This document shows, piece by piece, positions 1 to 12,123 of a DNA stretch of 64,000 bases. The translations under genes and the position numbers were made by a program. This stretch comes from Blasia pusilla. Its lineage: Eukaryota; Marchantiophyta; Marchantiopsida; Blasiales. The notes below the pieces were generated by a model. The model saw only the letters and a program-made list of their open reading frames with translations, made no database searches and was not told where the DNA came from. Position 1 is the first letter of the stretch; each line of letters begins with the position of its first letter. The DNA lies in NCBI GenBank assembly GCA_050084515.1, contig CM114271.1, positions 22,320,001-22,384,000 of the forward strand, written 5' to 3'.

Positions 1-1213
1 GTCTAGGCTCGTCAGAAAGAGAAGCTAATAAGTCTAAGTGTTGCAAGCGACAACCTAAGACTTAAGCCAAAAAGAGGAATTGCGGGTTAGCTACCAGAAC
101 GCGATTCTGTGTTAAGGGGTCGGCTTCCCAGAACTTAACATCAATAAGGTTTGCGTTGATGAGGACATCAACCTTCTAAGGAGGGGTGAGTGTCGCGACC
201 CTCATAACCAAACAACACCAAACGCGCGCCAAGCGAAACATCGTAACTCAAAGGAACTCACGCCGCGAGGTTTGCGCTTTGAGAGGCGTTTGGAAGAGTC
301 TCTTGAAAAGTCTAAGAGACTAAACGCGAACAGAGTTGTGCGTTTCATGCGTTAGTGGTCGCGACCAGGAAACCTAGACCAAACGCGAGCCGAGACTTGA
401 GATGAGTTGAGTCTTGGAGGTTGGTTGCCAAAGAGGTGAGAACGATTTGGAACACGGCTAGCGTTTGGGAGAATCTGACTGTGTTTAGGACCATAACGTT
501 GAGCTCCAAGATGCGTTCGGGACAAGTAAGGGCGCGTTGAAAAGCTGATCTCGAGATGCTTCCAACGCACAAAAGATCTCAGCAAACGCATAAGTACAGG
601 CTGAGATATTGGCCAAAAACGATTCAGAGAGCAATCGGGTTGAGGGCCAATTGGAGGGGCCCGGGTGTCTTTCCTAAATGTAGGGGGCCCCGGAGATCCC
701 AGAAGTACTAGTAAGGGGAGTACCTTCTCTGAGATGTCTCGGGAAACGAAACCCCACTTTGGGCGCCAAACGGCGTTTGAGGCACGGGATGAAACGGGAG
801 TTTGGCGCGAAACCCAAACCCAAACTCCGATCCAAGGGAGTGGACTTTGTACGCCACACTTGGATTCCAACCCGAGATTCACTTCGTGCAAGTCTTGGTG
901 AGGAACTCATTGGATGTTCATCGGACAGTTGGAACCGCTAGGCGCGAAACGCCGTTTCAGGTTCTTGAACCGACCAGAAAGTTTGTCCCAAGTCTTTCGA
1001 GACTTGCCCGTGTTGGAAACCGCGAAACTAGGAAGGTTGAGCTTGAAGAGAGAGTTCGAGACGAGAACTCGGAAAGTCATCCCGCTGATTGATCCAAGAC
1101 CCGACTAACCGAAGTGCGTGTTTGGATGCAGATCAACGTTGAGAGCGTGACCTACTGAACGCACGCTTCCGCAACAAACAAGATTAACGTTCAAGGAGAG
1201 TAGGCGCACGACA
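1..1213 (+). mobile_element. 3' end of an LTR retrotransposon inserted in a Helitron
   Basis: The first 190 bases look like the tail of an internal retrotransposon region and end in a purine-rich tract (GGAGGGGTGAG, 180-190) of the kind used to prime plus-strand synthesis. A terminal repeat begins directly after it at 191. At 1214 the sequence changes abruptly to Helitron helicase coding sequence. The rest of the element lies upstream of the window, so its coding regions and the 5' copy of the terminal repeat cannot be seen. The small open frames within 345-1108 are not similar to any protein I recognise and are probably chance frames in the repeat. Confidence 0.6.
191..1213 (+). repeat. 3' long terminal repeat, about 1023 bp
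   Basis: It starts TGTCGCGACC immediately after a polypurine tract and ends GCGCACGACA, giving the canonical TG...CA ends with a 5-bp inverted repeat (TGTCG/CGACA). The downstream junction at 1213/1214 is sharp because the next base begins sequence alignable with the Helitron helicase found again near 38.6 kb. A TGTCGCGACC-type start is common in plant Ty3/gypsy elements, so that superfamily is likely but not proven. The expected 5-bp target duplication would begin with ATGCA at 1214. Confidence 0.65.
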
Positions 1214-1802
1214 ATGCAGGAACATACTTACCTTAGTGTTGATTCCGTTCCGGATGAGGGAATGAGTCCGAAAAAATTCATAAATATATGCTTACCGTTA
1301 GGTTTACCACCATATCGTTTAAGCTTCAAAATTGTTGCACCTGTCATGCTTTTACGAAACTTGAATAGTTTAAAGGGACAAGCCAATGGAACTCGATTTA
1401 TGATCCGTGGATTCATGCAACATGTCATTGATATTGAAATTATCATAGGCAAGAACACTCGGGATCGAATCTTTATTCGACGAATCCCATTGATTGCATC
1501 AGACTCGGGTTTACCTTTTGATTTACGTAGATTTAGATTTTTTATTTTTCCTGCTTTTGCCATGACTAGGAATAAATCTCAAAGTCAAACTTTGAAAAAG
1601 ATATGAATTTACCAATTACATGAGTATTTTCTCATGGTCAATTATATGTAACATTGTCAAAAGCAGGACAAAGAAATACAATTAAATTAAAGAAAGTGAT
1701 GCAAGAGACTTCGTGTGTAATATGGTGTATAAGAAAATCAATAAGAAATTTATTTATTTATTGATATCTCCGTATCCGTGCATAGCAGAGGCAACTTACT
1801 AG
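1214..1802 (+). pseudogene. Helitron helicase C-terminal fragment and Helitron 3' terminus
   Basis: The frame 1214-1606 encodes the last part of a Helitron Rep-helicase: it contains FAMTRNKSQSQTLKK, the helicase motif matching [15 protein letters not shown] in the larger Helitron of this window (38055-38333). After 1606 a frameshift and several stops follow. The fragment then runs into a degenerate hairpin (CCGTGCATAGCAGAGG) and ACTTACTAG at 1793-1802, which matches the hairpin-plus-CTRR 3' end of Helitrons, followed by T. The upstream part of this Helitron is cut off by the LTR element inserted at 1213. Confidence 0.7.
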
Positions 1803-1811
1803 TAGTATATA

Positions 1812-4485
1812 TTAGTAAGGTGCCCATGCTTTGCACGGGCAATACAAATTGTTTGAAGAGCTTTTGTTAGTGTATAGCGTCATCATGGAAGACATCATCG
1901 TGCAAACATAACACCTAGCGATCTTCTCTCCATGTTTGGAAATAACACGTCGTCTCTCCACATTTGGGAAGAACTGGTTAGCACTAGGCCAACTACATGA
2001 CGCACCGCAAAAATATTAATTCAAAATTTCATTAAAAAAGAAGAAGAAGAAAATACCAAAAAGTGAATTATGTAACTTAATGGGAAAAAGGGTTTTCCCA
2101 TTAAGTTTCCCATTAAGGGAAAAAAAGAAGTGACAGAAGGGAAAACGTAGAGGGGAATTGTTTTCCTAGAGGGGAAAAAAACATGAAATTAGAAGTAGAG
2201 GAGAAATTTTAGTATGGAGTAAAGAATTGAAAATATTCCGAAACAAAATTAAGAAGTTTAAAAAATGAGAATTGGTAAGTTAAATGGGAAGGAAAAGAAA
2301 TGAATTGGAAGAAAAAAAAGACAGGAAAAGAAAGAAAAAAAAGTGAAAAAAGAAAGAAAGGAAGAAAAAAAAGGAAAAAAAGGAAGAAAAAAAAGGAATG
2401 TTTCTATGTCTTTTGTAAGGCCAGGTTCAGTAGCCCGAACCTATCCCTACCCTAGTACTCCCCCTAACGGACGGCGCCGCCGATTATAATCAGGGCTAGA
2501 TCCAACGGCAAGATGTATCTGGCAGTTAGATCTACATTGAATGGCACAAACAACCTAGGCGTGGTCTCCGCCATTCCTAGGCATCTCCGTCCTACTTCCC
2601 TTCCCCCTCACACCTGCGCATTCTCTCAAGGCCTTCGGCCACGCTCGTGCGCGGCCCTCTGCTCTCGCTCTCCTCTCCGCTCAATCACGCTGATGCGTTG
2701 GGCTGTCCTTCCGCTCCTCTCTCTGCGCGACGCTCTCCCCTCCTTTTTGCGCGACGCTCTTCATCCTCTCGCTCGACGCTCACACTTGCTAAATGCTCCA
2801 ATCCGATGGAGCTCGCTTCTTGTACAAGCGCAAGAGTTGTACCCAGTCGAGCTTTCTCCGCTTGACGTTGTTACATGCACACATGAGTTTGAGGTTACTC
2901 CACTCAAGTGCTTAAGGAACCTCATCCTAGGAATGATTAGACGTATCCTCTATGCTCCTCCCTCGACCGTGCTCGAACTCTGACCTCTCCTCTGCACTTT
3001 CAAGATCGTGGGTTGTTTGAACTTGCTTTTAGCTCTTCATGTGCTCAACTCGTGCAACGTTTCGCCCATTCGCACCTTGTTTTTTTCTGCTCATTACCTC
3101 TCCCTGTTTGTATATCATGGAGACTACAACGTCTGCCTTGTTCCTTGTTCCTTGGTCTTTTCTTCGCGCTTCCTATACAACCGATTAGGACTTGAGCCCT
3201 AATTCACTGAATACTTCCTATGCGAGAAGTTTGATTCGGTTTCTAATCGGTCCCGTGCTTCATTTAACGACATTTCTAATCGGGAAATTGTTGTTGGTCG
3301 AGTTGTCAAAATTTTACTATCCCATCGCCTTGCGTTAAGTCGCGGATTGCATGCTTCTACCTCGTTGATCGTTGAGATGAAAGGGTGTAGGGTTCATGGC
3401 CATGTGTAAGAAGCTTGGGATGTGTTGGGGATTTAGGTCGAGGTTTCTGACATCTATAAAGCAGTGAACTCATTGTTGAGACCTTGGTGAAGGTTCTTCC
3501 CGAAATGCTTTTTCGATGAGTTCATCTAGGTTACACATTCCCTTTCCTTGGGTGGCTTCTTTGTTGTTATTGTCGTTGCCATATTGGTTGTTTTTGTTGC
3601 TTCGATCTATTCTACACCGGAGTGGGAGGAGCTGGCGAAGGAGTGGTGATGGGAGAAGCCAGAGGAGCCGAAAGAGCAATGGGAGCTGCCGAAGGAGCCG
3701 AATCGGGAGTTGGAGCCGCTAAAAGAGCTGACTTGGGAGTGGGAGCTGCTGATCATTGTGCTGAGTACCTGAAATGCAAGAACAAATCAATAGCAACATT
3801 AAGAGTAGACCTCAAAGGACCCATAGTAGAGCTCGAAGACACACACAGTGTTAGAGCTCAGAAGCTCAACTGTAGCTTAAGCTTGGTTGCTATCATTTTG
3901 TTGCATGTGTAAATGAAATATGTGTCAATAAAGCTTATAAGCTCAACATTAGCTATTGAATGTGTAAATGAAATCTACGTGAATAAAGCTCATACTCTCA
4001 TGAATAGTTAAAGCCTCAATTGCTTGTAACATTTTGTTGAATGAGTAAAGATCCGATGTTACATGAGTTTTCAAATGAGACCTAATGTTACTTGACCAGA
4101 GGCTGAAGTGCACACAATGACTTTGGAAGTTTCAAATTGGTTTGTAATACATAAATACTTTTACTCTATAAGGTCTGTAAACCGTGACGCCTCTTCGAAT
4201 AGCAAGAGGGCCATGAAATCGATGGATCTCCCTCATGGAGCGGATCTAACTATCTTCAAAAACAAAAAAATTGAATGATTAAAAAAAACCGTTTTCACGG
4301 CGGAAGTACCAAAACCCTAAGGGCCCTCGTCCAACGGCTACAAAAATCCCCTCCAACGGTTTAGAATTGTGGAATTCACATATCAAACCATCCGGAAAGA
4401 CTCCATTTTATTTGGACCAAAATGTCATGTGTCATATGCACGGGTGTTTGCGTTGTGAGAAGGCACTCTCCCATATTATTATAGA
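1812..4485 (-). mobile_element. Non-autonomous Helitron, 2674 bp
   Basis: Read on the minus strand, the element starts TCTATAATAATATGGGAGAG (from 4485) and ends with a hairpin (GCCCGTGC, loop, GCATGGGC) followed by ACCTTACTAA at 1812. It sits between A and T, which is the Helitron insertion site. The same two ends are found on the larger Helitron at 37957-53819. No Rep-helicase gene is present. The interior holds purine-rich tracts (2030-2400), a 15-bp-arm hairpin at 2074-2107, GC-rich sequence at 2460-3000 related to 50.95-51.7 kb, and imperfect 30-bp repeats at 3620-3760. The open frames within it (for example 2513-2983) are not recognisable proteins. It lies only 545 bp upstream of the SRP68 start codon. 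Confidence 0.75.
2074..2107. repeat. Inverted repeat, 15-bp arms with 4-base loop
   Basis: AACTTAATGGGAAAA (2074-2088) is followed by AGGG and then its exact reverse complement (2093-2107). It lies in the AT-rich part of the non-autonomous Helitron. A further partial copy of the right arm follows at once. No function is evident. Confidence 0.7.
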
Positions 4486-5029
4486 TGGCCTCCAATTTCC
4501 GTACGTATTCACATTCCCGTTAATCTTACGGAAGCAGTGGGAAATCGTGAATGGTTTAAAGCCATACGGCGCTGATTTGAGTAGCCAGTATGCTCCCGTC
4601 GCTCGCTGCATACGGAATGCACGCTGGAAACGTGCCTCCAAAATCTCAACGCCGGCCGCTGCCGGTCGTGATGCGACTTACAGAGGAGGTCCTTGGGGAG
4701 GGCCGCGGTGGGTCCTTGTGCAAACCCTCAGCCCTGGGCGGTGCGCGCCGGTCGGGACCGGTTCATCATTCCCGAGCGTTTGTGATGCCCTCAGTCAGAG
4801 TGTATGTACTGTGAGCGGTGATGTGAAGGCGAGGGCGTCGATGGAGGGGAGGGGAGGGGCGCACAGGTTTCATGAATATTGCTGCGGGTTTAGGGTGCCG
4901 AGAAAAACATAGCGTTAGTGCGAGAATTAGGAAGCAGTGGAAGTAATTATCGTGTAGGCAGAGCAAAAGCAGCGAAGTCGAGCGGATTCGTGTTGCAGGG
5001 GAGCGAGTTCAAGTTGGATTGGATTTCAG
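4486..5029 (+). other. Upstream region of SRP68
   Basis: About 540 bp separates the end of the Helitron from the SRP68 start codon. It is GC-richer than the transposon sequence and contains several short open frames on both strands, none of which resembles a known protein. It presumably contains the promoter and 5' leader of SRP68. I see no convincing TATA element at a defined distance from the start codon. Confidence 0.4.
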
Positions 5030-8000
5030 ATGACGATGGATGTGGATTCCTTGGATCGTCCCCCTACGAAATTTTCTTTCAACGGTGCAGGATCTGTCCA
5101 TTTTCCACTTTCTTCTTGCAAGGGAGTTGCGTAATGACGAACTGTAGGGAGTTCGGGGAACTCGTATCTCGTGATGTTTTTGGAACTGTGGTGAGATTGA
5201 TCGCTACAAGAAGCTAGACTTTTGCAATTCTGTCTCTCTGTTGAAAGGCGACAGCTAGTTTCGGGGTATTTATTTCCGGAGCTTAGGATTGGGATCTTAC
5301 GGGTTGAAGTGCGGTATGCACAGTTTTGCAGCTAATAAAGACCGCCCAAACACAGCACGGGCTCCGGCATGGGGATTACAAACGCTACAGGTGCCGTTCT
5401 ACTAGACTCAGCGATCATCCAATAGTACTGCATTCTTTTGCAAGTGCGTTCTCATGCAGTTTTTAATGATGTTCGGATCGGTCGTGTATTTTTGTTTCAC
5501 GAATCTTACGGTCGCTTCCGAAGACTTTCAGCTGATCCAGAATATTTGTCGTGGTTTTGGTCCGAGGGTATTTAGTCCGTTAGAATGCTTGAGGTAGCTA
5601 GAAGAAACATTGTCGGCATAAGGCGAGATCGTCTAGTAACTGTGGGTAAACGTGGTTGAATCACGTAGTCGGAAATTGAAAAACATTTCGTAGAGACATT
5701 TGGACAATGTATATAATCAACTGATTCTGCCTACTGGAGCTTGATGCAGGCGGTACTGCACTGCTCGTCTACTGCGCCTTTACAAGTCCCTCAATTTTAA
5801 GCATGGCCGTGGCAAATATGTCAAGAAAGAGATTGTGGAAGCAACCGTCACCGATGTTCGGTAGTGTGCTATTCTTGTTTCCCCTTTGAATAACTTTGAA
5901 TGATTGTCCAAAATTGTGGAAGTAAGTGTAATCTTGCGACTCGTAGTCCCTATGGCGTACAGTGGAAAATTTTGTTTCATGCCTATGGGTAATGTCTCCC
6001 TTGGAAGTTCAACCCTCAAGCAAGTTGGTTTGACTTTAGGTGCATCCTCTGTACTGTTGCAGAAGTTCCATGGTGTTCATGACTTTTAACCCACCTTCTG
6101 AACCTCTCTCTCCCTTATAAGTATTCTCAAACTGTTGAAGAAAAGGCTTCTGGCATATTCTCAAGAGTTTCGTCGCAATATGTCTTTTTAGCCACATTTT
6201 TCAGGCTTATGTGTTCGTGATCGTTTCATAATCTTGTCCTTACAATCTGCAATATTGGCCACTAGCGGCATCAGCTGTCATGAAATAATGAATCTGAATC
6301 AAATTGTTGCAACAGGTACCTCCATGTCGTGCTGTACTTGGCAGAGAGGGCGTGGAGCTATGCAATGGATCTTAAACAAAGTACGGCTACAACCAATGCG
6401 CGTCAACAGTCTCACTTAATTCGGAGACTGGCGAAAGCAGCAAAGTGGGGAGATCTATTGAATCGGCTTTGTTCAGAAAAGGCTGATTCAAGGACTGGTT
6501 TGGAGGCACTTGTATGTGGAATAACTTTTAGCCCAGATCTTGTAGATTGTTGAGTTGCACATTTGTCTACTATTATAAGCTTCTTCAGGTGATTGGATAT
6601 AGTGTTAAAGCATAATATACCATCTTAGTCTTTGGGTTTGTGAAACAGGCTTATGCTGAGCATATGCGAGGCAACTTATTGTTAGAACGAGGGAGTGACT
6701 GGGACACAGCTCTTAAGAAGTTCAAGAGTGCCAGGTCTTACACTTACATTTCTTCTTGCTTCTGTTGTTTCTAGATCAGTGAAGGGTTGTAGTCGTAAGT
6801 GTGCCAGTTTGGAAGATGAAGTTTCATATCTATCCTAATATTTCACTTGCAACCTGTAGGAAGGTATATGATGAACTAGGGAAATTTGGGGATGTTGAGA
6901 ACCAAGTCATGTGTCGGCAACGGGTGGAAGAGTTGGATACCATTATTAGATACTGTATGTATGAGATGGGGAAGTCAGACTTGAAGGGATCAGACCTACT
7001 CGGGTTGAGCACTCAGGAAGGGCCTGCATTTGATCTGTTGCAGTCTAAATTGGAGGTACTTCTGAGTTTTGGAACCTGTGTTATCTTTGTTTCTGAATAT
7101 GTTGTTGCTATTCTTGTGATACTTTCATGAAATGGCTGACAGACTTAAGTGATAATGGCTGTTTGGTGTAATCTTAAGAACATTTCTTTACTAACTTCGT
7201 TATGATTGGAGCTTTCAATTGGATTCCTTCTTCATGGTTAAATTGTCAGACATTATTCTGGCCCAAAGAGGAGTCTGTACTTACGAGAAATACCGACATA
7301 TGCTGTTTGTGATTAACATAGTTTCAAGAATGGGCTCCTCTTGCTCTGTAGTATTTTGTTTGTTACCCATGTTTAGGGGCATATCATCTTGTTGCGGATC
7401 ATGTGGAGATACCCATCTGGATCTTTAGGCTTTTCGAGAAACTGCTTTGACTGATTCTAAAGGGAAGTCCTTGAAGTCTGATTACGCACGGCTGTTACTT
7501 GAAGGCTGTCATGGCAGAGGCAAGAACTCAACAAGCAGTATCGATGACAGAGCTGGAGTGGCTTGGTCGCAAGTGGCCCGTGAAGAATGCAAAGACTCGG
7601 GTCTGCATACTGAAAGGTCAGTGGTCGCAACGGTATGGAATACTTTAACTTTTTGACCAATAGACTTGGGTCAATGAGCAAGTCCTAGGTTCTCTTGATG
7701 ATAGTTCCTATTTAAAATATCTCAAGTGTAGCATAACCTGAGGTCCCAGTATTTTTTCCTGTGATTCAATGATGACCAGGTCAGGAGCTTGAGAAAGATC
7801 TGAAGGGTGCTGAGTCAAGTCCGCTTTCTGTGGAGAAGAAACTGTCTGTTTTTGATAAGACTTTTATTGCTTATCAGGATGCTAAGCGACATATACGTGA
7901 TGACTTGGTAAGATCCGCAGTTGCTCGTCCATGTAACTGCTTGCTGAAGTTTACTGCTGATTGCTGTCTGCTCCACAGGTCTGCTGGCATGAAAGACAAG

Positions 8001-10530
8001 TTTTGTTGATTTCCATAACTCTTCTTGGAACAATTGCCTTTGAAGAAGTGGTTAATCGAATACTAGAGATTCTGAAATCTGTAAGAGGAAACTGGGAAAA
8101 CAAAGGAAGAGTACTGACACACACAGATATAAAGGAGTAGCAAGCCTCTAATATGGAATGAACAGCATGTAAGAAGACCAGAGGACTAGACTGATCAACA
8201 TAGACACAACTAAGCAGGACATAGAACAACCTACATCTGCAAGGAACGTGGTTTGCAGCCTAGAGCTGAACAGTGTAGTTCATATAAATGCCGAGAGGCC
8301 TCTGAATTGTGCCCATCCTTGAACAGAGACTTGTTCGAACTGAACAGATTGCAATTCACGCCCACACAGTCTTGACTCTGACAAGCAACACCTGTTTCCC
8401 GACACATCTGACACACATGTACTGAGTCACCAATATAGCCTGTCTGTCCCATTTACCTTGTTGCTAGTTGTCAATGGAGGTAGGTCACTGCGAGCTGATT
8501 TCTTACATGGTAATCATTTTGGAGAGTGGACTGAAGGATCACCATCCTTTGCAGAGTCCTGTAGTTATCATGGTAATAGGGTTTTGCAGATAGTTGCAAA
8601 TTGTCATTAAATTTCTTATCTTAGTGCAGATTAGACCTTTTCGCGCATTCAGGTCAAGAATATAACCAATATGTTGCTCAGTTTTATAATAGATTTTGCA
8701 TGTTGGTTTGAGGCTAGGTCATGTTTTTCTTACAGTCTTTGTGCAGTACAGGCAGTGGCAGGGACTGCTGATGACGTACGGGAAGAGCTGAGTGGATTGG
8801 ACAGGGCAGTGAGCAGCATTTTGCTTCAGCGAACGGTAGAACGGAATCTGGTTCTTGTAAGCATGGCCAAAAATCGATTGAATCGTGCCCAGAAAGGAAT
8901 GCGAGAAGAGAAAGGCGAGAAGCCCGCAAAGCCAGAAGATCTTGTCCGCTTATATGATATCCTTATACAAGTGAGGATCTTCATCAGCATGCCTTTGCAG
9001 TGTCAAATAAAATCCAGATTTAGTGAGACCATGTTTAGTGGTTACTAATCTGTCTGGAATTGAGATGAAGCCATATTGGATGGTGCCACTAGAAATCTTG
9101 AATTAGGACGGGACGTGAGTAGAAGTAAGAAAGCGCTGGAAGGAAATCAAAGAGTATTTCCAATACAGTTGAACAGGTTTAAACAAAGTCAGGGAATATT
9201 TGACTGGAAGTGGACTATTATGAACGAACTAATACATGTGCTTCAAGTTGAGAAAGGTCCTCTAAGCTGTGCCATCACAATATATTCATCACATCCATTT
9301 GCAGGGAAAAGTAGATGAAGTAGTGGGAAATGTAGATGAAGTTTATCGTACGCCCCTCATAGATATAACAGGTGATCATTGATATATGGTGGGATTTATT
9401 TGTGTTCGTCATCTTCAACAGAATGTTACAGATCTCTCAGATCTAGTCACGTCTGGACGAGAAACAACTGCCAAAATCACTGCATTTGAAAAGGATCTGG
9501 CTGCCCAGCGGCTTGGATTCCAGGCTGGAAGGTTGGTCATTTTCAATTTTCCTAGGAGTTCGTGCAGGTTGATAGGTGTGGAAGTCTGGAATAAAAGCAT
9601 GTCTATTGTAGTTGAAGTTGTCCGACTAGTATACCTTCTGAGCTTGAATATTGGCTGAGCTGCAGATGTTACTTTCTTGCTCAATCATATAACGTTGCTG
9701 CGAAATATCCCGAAGCATACTCGCTCATGAATCGTGCCCAGGAGCATGCAGGAGCAGCAATCAATATCTTTTTGCAGTTAGATGTCTTAGATGAGGTATG
9801 CCTTGAATTGTAAGCAGTAGGAGCATTACATGTATCAGTGAGGAAATGACTTTCATGCCTGTTTGTTTTTTCAACGACTTGACATCAAGTAGCATTCCCG
9901 TTTGTATTATTTACATGGTGGTTGATTTTGCAGGTTACAGTTCAGGAGTTGAAGTTCCTAGTTGACGAGTGCAGGGCTCACAAATGTCTTATTCATGCCC
10001 GTGCAGTAATGGAGGAAAGCAAATCTCACAGTCAAGTCCAGAAAGGCATTGGGGCTCTGTCTTTGTCGAAGGCTTCCTTAAAAAAGGTAGTTGTATGTCT
10101 TTTCTGGTAAATCTTTTGTTGTTTGCACCATAATAAGAGTATACTATCTCCAAACTGGTTCGTTAGTTGTATAGAAGACTTTCATGTGTGTTTAGAAGAA
10201 GAATGTGCTCTGCAATCCTAACCAGGGGGGGGGGACCTTTCTCCAAACATCACGATCAAGTTTTGAAACCTTATACTTGGGCAACCTTCACAGGAAGATT
10301 CAATGTATCTGTTGGACAATGCGGATGAGTACAAATCAGTTTTGGGCCAGCTGGGATCAAAGGAGCCCCCTACAATTGCCCAAGTCATACCGTCTTTCCA
10401 AGCTGTTCCCTGCAGGCCCATTATTTTGGACACTGCTCTCAATGCCATTGAGTTTCCATCTTTAGAGGGGCGTTTGAAGAAGGAAGAGAAGGGAACAAGT
10501 TTATTCAACAAGTGGTTTGGGCGATCATGA
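5030..10530 (+). CDS. SRP68: Signal recognition particle subunit SRP68
   Basis: Thirteen exons give 1800 nt (599 aa): 5030-5084, 5324-5390, 5750-5860, 6316-6511, 6649-6734, 6860-7055, 7505-7616, 7780-7907, 8752-8970, 9422-9531, 9666-9795, 9934-10086, 10294-10530. Every intron is GT-AG and codons split across junctions restore family residues. SRP68 is the 7S-RNA-binding subunit that pairs with SRP72 in the eukaryotic signal recognition particle, acting in co-translational targeting to the ER. Diagnostic stretches are VLQLIKTAQTQHGLRHGDY then RYCTARLLRLYKS (N-terminal RNA-binding region), LYLAERAWSYAMDLKQ, ENQVMCRQRVEELDTIIRYC, QRTVERNLVLVSMAKNRLNR, PEDLVRLYDILIQ, NVTDLSDLV, and the C-terminal RPIILDTALNAIEFPSLEGR ending FNKWFGRS. 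Length and motif order fit the family. The start is the first ATG of a short first exon (MTMDVDSLDRPPTKFSFN); a second ATG lies two codons on. Intron 8 (844 bp) is the longest. Confidence 0.93.
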
Positions 10531-12123
10531 GGCATATGAAGGTAACATGACCCATTGAGGAATGCTAGGAAACATCCATTCAGGCTGTGAGAAAGTTTTA
10601 AATTATACAAAGGTCGTTTGATGCCTCAAAACTCTCTGGTAGAACTAGAGGTAGTAAACACATGCTTCCGAGTGTTTTAATCTTGAATCTTACGAGAATT
10701 GGCTTTTTATGTGCAGGATGGATGTGCATACACCTTGCACTTGGATTTCCTTGTGGTCAAATTTCAAAGAGGGCAGAATTGCATGTTGCAATCCTGTACT
10801 TTGACAGAGTTTAATTGGAGGAGCATCCATTCCCATTCTCAGTTTTGTTTCAGGAACAACTTTAGGTTGAGAGTTGATATTGAAATGTGGTCATTTATTT
10901 CTGAAATTGCCCTCATAAGGGCAGCTTCTCACAATAATACAAAACAAGTCCCCTAAGGGAGAACATTGTTTCCTCATGGGATGTATTTGACAAAAAGAAT
11001 ACCAGAACTAGGGACTTTTCGAGAATATTCGGGAAATGCCGAGGGAGAGTGGGTATTAGGGTTAGGGTTTCTAGGTGAAGTAGGATAAGCGGCAATAGTT
11101 GATTGTTCCCTCTTATCTTTTTTTTGAAACAATGCACTACCTATCGAGCGCACTAATGGATGGTTGTTCCGTATAAATGATTACGTCGTTGCTTTCCGTT
11201 CTAAAATTTGTAATTACACCTTTAGTAGCTAAAGACATTTACTGAATCGACAGTAGCCTCGTCGAGAAAATGCATCGAAAAATGCACAATTCAATTCGTG
11301 ACAAAGATAAGAGAGATTTGGTACATTTTTCTCACAACTGTGCCAGGTGCGTTCTGTTAATTCTTACGGGATGTATTTACGGGAGACTGGCAGCTAGACG
11401 GGCCTACATCACAGGGTGACCGATGGAGAATAGGTCAACTTTGGGCGAAAAAGGCGGTCACAGCACTAATAGACTTCATCTTTAAGCACAAAGTAACTAG
11501 AGAACAGTTCTTACTCCAACCCAACTTCAAATTCTCAACTTTGATCTCATTTCAACTCGTAAGAACATGATGCATTTAGGAGAAAGTCTTGTAACCATGT
11601 GCTAACCCTGCACGAGGGCCCAGTCCTCACTTTGGATCTAGCAGGCAGGTTTTGTGATATGGGCATCATTTCACCGGCTCCGATTTTAGGTTCGGCTCCA
11701 AGAAAATCTGAGCCAATCCGCAGTTCGTTCGGAAGTCTTCAAAAGTCGCCTTATTTAATTCACCTGTAAAATCCAGTCGAGAGCATAAATCCCATCCCGT
11801 TAGAGCACTTTCCAGGAGCGCATAACCGGGTATACTTGCAGGGTCATGTTGATTGTGCAAGATGTTAGAACCATTACCCTGCTGCGCCTCTTTCTCACTG
11901 CTTTTCAAGAGGACAGTATGATCTACAGCACTAGCACCGCAGTCGCACAAACGTTCACGCCCACACGTTGTCACTGCGCACATATTACAACATCCTTTGA
12001 GAAACACTATGTACATTTTCTGAAAGCATCGTAGCGAGCATCGCCTTTCCTACTATTATCACGAAGACCTGAAGTACGTTACACTACGTCTAATCATCTA
12101 GCTACGACCCAAGTGGGAACAAT
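10531..12123. other. Region between convergent SRP68 and SHG1-like genes
   Basis: This stretch contains the presumed 3' untranslated parts of both genes. A minus-strand frame at 11666-12016 ends in plausible protein-like sequence (DPASIPGYALLESALTGWD) and could be a downstream exon or 3' UTR of the SHG1-like gene, but I find no family for it and no clear splice connection. A run of nine G at 10227-10235 lies just before, in the last SRP68 intron. No other feature is seen. Confidence 0.4.

Noticed and set aside
352-1108. Several overlapping frames on both strands
   Set aside because: They lie within the LTR and have the composition of chance frames.
5030-10530. Interpretation as an ALIX/BRO1-domain protein
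   Set aside because: An early impression from the helical character; the joined exons match SRP68 motifs throughout.
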